The position numbers were made by a program, and so were the translations under genes. From positions 609,935 to 673,934 of the forward strand of contig JBBRNL010000001.1 in NCBI GenBank assembly GCA_038230335.1: a stretch of DNA of 64,000 bases, written 5' to 3'. The notes below the pieces were generated by a model that made no database searches, had not been told where the DNA came from, and saw only the letters and a list, made by a program, of their open reading frames with translations. The stretch is from JBBRDU01 sp038230335. Its GTDB lineage: Bacteria > Verrucomicrobiota > Verrucomicrobiia > Chthoniobacterales > UBA10450. This document shows, piece after piece, positions 60,626-64,000 of this stretch (its first letter is position 1; every line of letters starts with the position of its first letter).

Positions 60626-62188
60626 GTGGCGTCCGCACAAGCTATGCAAACCATTTTCGAAAAACTCGGTCTGGTGGACGACAACCCCGGTGTCTTCGCC
60701 GGAGAGTGGGGCGGGGACGGCGCGCGCATCGACAAGATTTCTCCGGTGGATGGTCGCCGCCTGGCCAGCGTCCGGACTGCTTCCGATGCGGATTACGAGA
60801 AGACCATCACGCGCGCCCAGGAGGCTTTCCTGAAATGGCGCGTCACGCCGGGTCCAGTGCGCGGAGAGACCGTTCGCCGCCTCGGCAACGCGCTGCGTGA
60901 TCTGAAGAGTGAACTCGGACAACTCGTGACCCTCGAGAGTGGCAAGATCGTGGCCGAAGGCGAGGGCGAGGTGCAGGAGATGATCGACATCTGCGACCTG
61001 GCGGTTGGCCAGTCACGCATGCTTTATGGCCTAACGATCCAATCGGAGAGAAAGCTTCACCGACTCATGGAGCAATGGCATCCGCTTGGCGTGATCACGG
61101 TGATCAGTGCTTTTAACTTTCCCGTCGCGGTCTGGTCGTGGAATGCGGCTCTGGCTGCAGTCTGCGGCGATGCCACCATTTGGAAGCCATCCGAAAAGAC
61201 GCCGCTCACCGCCATCGCCGTGATTAAAATCGCGGAACGCGTCTGCCGGGAGACGGGCGCTGATCCGGCCATTTTTTCACTATTGATTGGAGATGGTCCC
61301 GGAATGGGGCAGAAGCTTGCTGCCGATCGACGGGTACCTCTCGTTTCCGCTACGGGGTCAACCCGCATGGGATTCGATGTGGCCCGGACGGTCCATGGCC
61401 GGCTCGGCCGAACCATTATGGAACTGGGCGGAAACAATGCGCTGATCGTTTCGGCCAGTGCGAATCTTGAGATGGCGGCCCAGTCCATTTTCTTCGGCGC
61501 GGTCGGCACGGCGGGCCAGCGCTGTACCTCGACGCGGCGTGTCATCATGCACGAGTCAGTCGCGGACCGGGTGCGGGAGAAACTTTTGTCTGCCTACAAA
61601 GGAGTACGGATCGGTAATCCGCTCGATCGCAAGACGCTGATGGGACCGCTCATCGACCCCGGCGCCGTCGAACAGGTCCAGAACTCAATTGAACGTTTAA
61701 AGGGCGAAGGTGGCGAAGTGCTTTATGGGGGCGAAAAACTGACGGGCGCGGCTTATCCGGGTGGTTGTTATATGACGCCCTGTCTCGCCACGGCCCAACC
61801 GAAATACGAGATCGTCCAGCACGAAACCTTTGGGCCTTTGCTCTACCTGATGACCTACCGTGACTTCGATGAGGCGCTTGAGATCCAGAATAGTGTTTCC
61901 CAGGGGCTGACCTCTGCCATTTTCACCAATGATGTGCGCGAGGCGGAGCAATTTACCAGTGCGGTCGGGAGTGATTGCGGCATTGCGAATGTGAACACGG
62001 GCACCAGTGGAGCCGAGATCGGCGGCGCCTTCGGGGGTGAGAAAGACACGGGAGGCGGCCGCGAGAGCGGCAGCGATTCCTGGAAAAGTTACATGCGCCG
62101 CCAAACCAGCACGATTAACTTTTCGACCGAGCTTCCGTTGGCCCAGGGCATCCAGTTTGGAGGGGATGAGGGGAGCGCGAACGCGTAG
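60626..62188 (+). CDS. Aldehyde dehydrogenase, probably aminoadipate-semialdehyde dehydrogenase
   Basis: From GTG 60626 (preferred because AAGGAG at 60610 is ten bases before it; ATG 60644 is the other choice) the product has 520 residues. It holds the catalytic Glu in MELGGNNALI (near 266) and Cys in GQRCTSTRRVIM (near 300). It belongs to the ALDH7/AmaB-like branch judging from FNFPVAVWSWN and GGGRESGSDSWKSYMRRQTST. Expected reaction: 2-aminoadipate 6-semialdehyde to 2-aminoadipate with NAD(P). It follows lat after 20 bases, and the order supports the pathway. Confidence 0.85.
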   Translation: MASAQAMQTIFEKLGLVDDNPGVFAGEWGGDGARIDKISPVDGRRLASVRTASDADYEKTITRAQEAFLKWRVTPGPVRGETVRRLGNALRDLKSELGQLVTLESGKIVAEGEGEVQEMIDICDLAVGQSRMLYGLTIQSERKLHRLMEQWHPLGVITVISAFNFPVAVWSWNAALAAVCGDATIWKPSEKTPLTAIAVIKIAERVCRETGADPAIFSLLIGDGPGMGQKLAADRRVPLVSATGSTRMGFDVARTVHGRLGRTIMELGGNNALIVSASANLEMAAQSIFFGAVGTAGQRCTSTRRVIMHESVADRVREKLLSAYKGVRIGNPLDRKTLMGPLIDPGAVEQVQNSIERLKGEGGEVLYGGEKLTGAAYPGGCYMTPCLATAQPKYEIVQHETFGPLLYLMTYRDFDEALEIQNSVSQGLTSAIFTNDVREAEQFTSAVGSDCGIANVNTGTSGAEIGGAFGGEKDTGGGRESGSDSWKSYMRRQTSTINFSTELPLAQGIQFGGDEGSANA

Positions 62189-62208
62189 TAGATCAAACTG
62201 AAATATCT

Positions 62209-63609
62209 ATGAGCACAGCAACTCTGACCAAGAACAAACTCGGCGCTGAATCGAAATTCGACTGGCCGCTTTGTTACGAGGCCGAAAACTTCATTCTGCA
62301 ACGCATCGGCTCTTTCCTCGAGCGTAACAGTTTTGCCCTGCGCCTCTCGGCGCGTATGCGGGACGAAGCGGGCACTCTTATTCTCGATTGGACGGATCAT
62401 CTGCTTCTCCCCGCATCGGACGAAGAGGCGATTCGCGATCTTGGATTCGTTGACGACCCGCTGGGGGAAAACGTCGGCGGACACAAGGCTCTCTGGCATC
62501 CCGAAGCCATGCTGCCGCGTCTTCTTATCGCTCCTTCCAACGCGAAATATCCGCTCGCTCTTGCGGTTCGAGCGGAATTTGTGGCCGAATTTGCTGCAGC
62601 CCATGGCGTGACCAATGAGATCGAAGGGGGTTCTTTCTCCCGTTTTCGCAAGGTTCTGGTGCACGAAGAAAATGGAGCCGCACTCTACGCGATCGAACGC
62701 CGCGGCTACCGCGGCTATGTGCCCCAGGATGCCGATCTGAAATCATTTCTGGCCGCGCGTGATCTTTGCGGGACCCGTCGTCGTGTCTGGGCGAATGACG
62801 CCGACGGATTTCGGCACCTGCACGAGCGCGTGGCCAGGATGGTGGAACTGGTTGGACGCGATCTCGCCTGCCATCTCTTCTTTGAAGAAGAGCGCAGTTA
62901 CTGGCAGAAGCGGAATCGGGCTGGCCAGGAACAGAAACGCCGGCAGGACGTGCTGGGACTTGGCTGGGCCAATCACGATCACCATACTTTTCGCTCGTCG
63001 CGCGAATTCTTCGTGGATTTGATCAAGGTATTTGAAACGCTTGGATTCCAACGGCGCGAACGTTACTACGCCGGATCGGAGGCAGGCTGGGGAGCGCAAA
63101 TCGTCGAGCAACCGATCGAAGGCATTATCATTTTCAACGATGTCGACCTGACGCCGGAGGAGACGGAAATCGATTTCTCGCGGCAGTCGCTCGCTCCTGG
63201 CTCGAAGCTGGGCACCATCGGTTTGTGGTGCGGGTTACATGGGGAAAGCATCCTCGGCGCCGGCATGCATCACCTCGAATGCCGTTTCGATCACGCCCTC
63301 CTGCGCGCGCAGTTGGCCGCGGTTAATATCAACACGATGAGGCCGTTCTCGGATTTCCCCTTTTTGAAACAGGCTTTCACCGAGGGCGAACGGTGGAGAG
63401 TGGCACGCGAGCGTCTTGATCGCATCAAGGCGGCCGGGCTCATCACGGACGATCAGCTGCAAAAGTTCGCGAACGAAGGCGCCATTGGAAGTCACCTCGA
63501 GAATTTGCAGCGCAAAGGCGGCTTTAAGGGTTTCAACCAGAAGTCCGTCAGCGTGATCATCGAGGCGACCGATCCGCGCAAACGGGACGCGGTGCACAAG
63601 TGGGCCTAA
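62209..63609 (+). CDS. Conserved protein of the lysine operon, probable metalloenzyme
   Basis: The 466-residue protein starts at ATG 62209. I do not recognise its family with confidence. The segment GWANHDHHTFRSSREFFVDL (near residue 253) has clustered His and is followed by VFETLGFQRRERYY and IIIFNDVDLTPEETEIDFSR. That recalls VOC/DUF1338-type metal sites, where His and Glu bind iron. A later GLWCGLHGESILGAGMHHLE may also bind metal. By position after lat and the dehydrogenase it could act on aminoadipate or 2-oxoadipate, as the 2-oxoadipate dioxygenase HglS does in other bacteria. The family match itself is not shown. Confidence 0.45.
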   Translation: MSTATLTKNKLGAESKFDWPLCYEAENFILQRIGSFLERNSFALRLSARMRDEAGTLILDWTDHLLLPASDEEAIRDLGFVDDPLGENVGGHKALWHPEAMLPRLLIAPSNAKYPLALAVRAEFVAEFAAAHGVTNEIEGGSFSRFRKVLVHEENGAALYAIERRGYRGYVPQDADLKSFLAARDLCGTRRRVWANDADGFRHLHERVARMVELVGRDLACHLFFEEERSYWQKRNRAGQEQKRRQDVLGLGWANHDHHTFRSSREFFVDLIKVFETLGFQRRERYYAGSEAGWGAQIVEQPIEGIIIFNDVDLTPEETEIDFSRQSLAPGSKLGTIGLWCGLHGESILGAGMHHLECRFDHALLRAQLAAVNINTMRPFSDFPFLKQAFTEGERWRVARERLDRIKAAGLITDDQLQKFANEGAIGSHLENLQRKGGFKGFNQKSVSVIIEATDPRKRDAVHKWA

Positions 63610-63632
63610 CGCAGCGACGCGATCAAATCCCG

Positions 63633-64000
<368 letters not shown>

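Noticed and set aside
62209..63609. Firm naming of this gene as 2-oxoadipate dioxygenase (HglS/DUF1338)
   Set aside because: The His-rich segment and the operon fit, but the rest of the protein did not align by eye with HglS-type sequences; kept as an unassigned probable metalloenzyme.

Overview
The window is a contiguous piece of a high-GC, gene-dense bacterial chromosome. Gene content and repeat style point to a soil Verrucomicrobiota of the Chthoniobacterales/Spartobacteria type (relatives of Chthoniobacter or Ca. Udaeobacter). The clues are a four-helix-bundle S23-like gene with heptamer repeats, many short palindromic intergenic repeats, large secreted proteins with Pro-Thr linkers, and paralogous small outer-membrane barrels. 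This placement is an inference; no rRNA or tRNA gene is present to confirm it. No prophage, CRISPR array or classical IS element was seen.

Layout. 1-8.5 kb (minus strand): the tail of a YfhO-like membrane protein (plus strand), then a CysJ-like flavoprotein reductase, a small ferredoxin, a giant ten-haem cytochrome with an LVIVD propeller, an S23-like four-helix-bundle ORF bounded by inverted heptamer repeats, and an outer-membrane barrel. Barrel plus decahaem protein looks like a porin-cytochrome electron conduit, and the S23 unit appears to have inserted into the cytochrome's signal-peptide codons. 8.7-26.5 kb: secreted and membrane proteins, including a tandem GlcG/HbpS haem-binding-type protein, DUF4062-TM-TPR, an ArnT-like glycosyltransferase, an MFS transporter, two related beta-barrels, an ABC-2 exporter pair, a chitobiase-C-domain secreted protein, SCP2, an AlkA-like glycosylase, GYF_2/YIP1 and DUF2752. 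26.6-42.5 kb: an M23 peptidase, UDP-sugar epimerase plus sulfotransferase, an RRM protein, miaA-hflX-nth, a TPR membrane protein, an arginase-fold protein, a FemAB-like/ArnF-like/ArnE-like operon, an MscS channel, acpP, an Arg-rich conserved unknown, and rpmB.

42.6-51 kb: a Gfo/Idh/MocA protein lacking the usual EKP motif, Pit phosphate transporter with its DUF47 partner, MgtE, then two beta-oxidation genes (a FadJ-type fusion and a long acyl-CoA dehydrogenase). 51-56.5 kb: a translationally coupled P450-ACP-ketosynthase set with a divergent tandem-GNAT gene, which looks like a very small lipid or polyketide tailoring cluster. 56.5-59.2 kb: one 901-residue protein joining an alkaline-phosphatase-superfamily phosphodiesterase, TPRs and a sulfotransferase. 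59.2-64 kb: a lysine-catabolic operon with L-lysine 6-transaminase, a semialdehyde dehydrogenase, a conserved 466-residue probable metalloprotein, and a thiolase cut by the window end.

Most promising for new biology: the S23/heptamer insertion unit, the phosphodiesterase-TPR-sulfotransferase fusion, the unassigned protein in the lysine operon, the P450-ACP-KS mini-cluster, and the histidine-bearing membrane-TPR protein. All family calls were made by eye from translated sequence and no database search was run.
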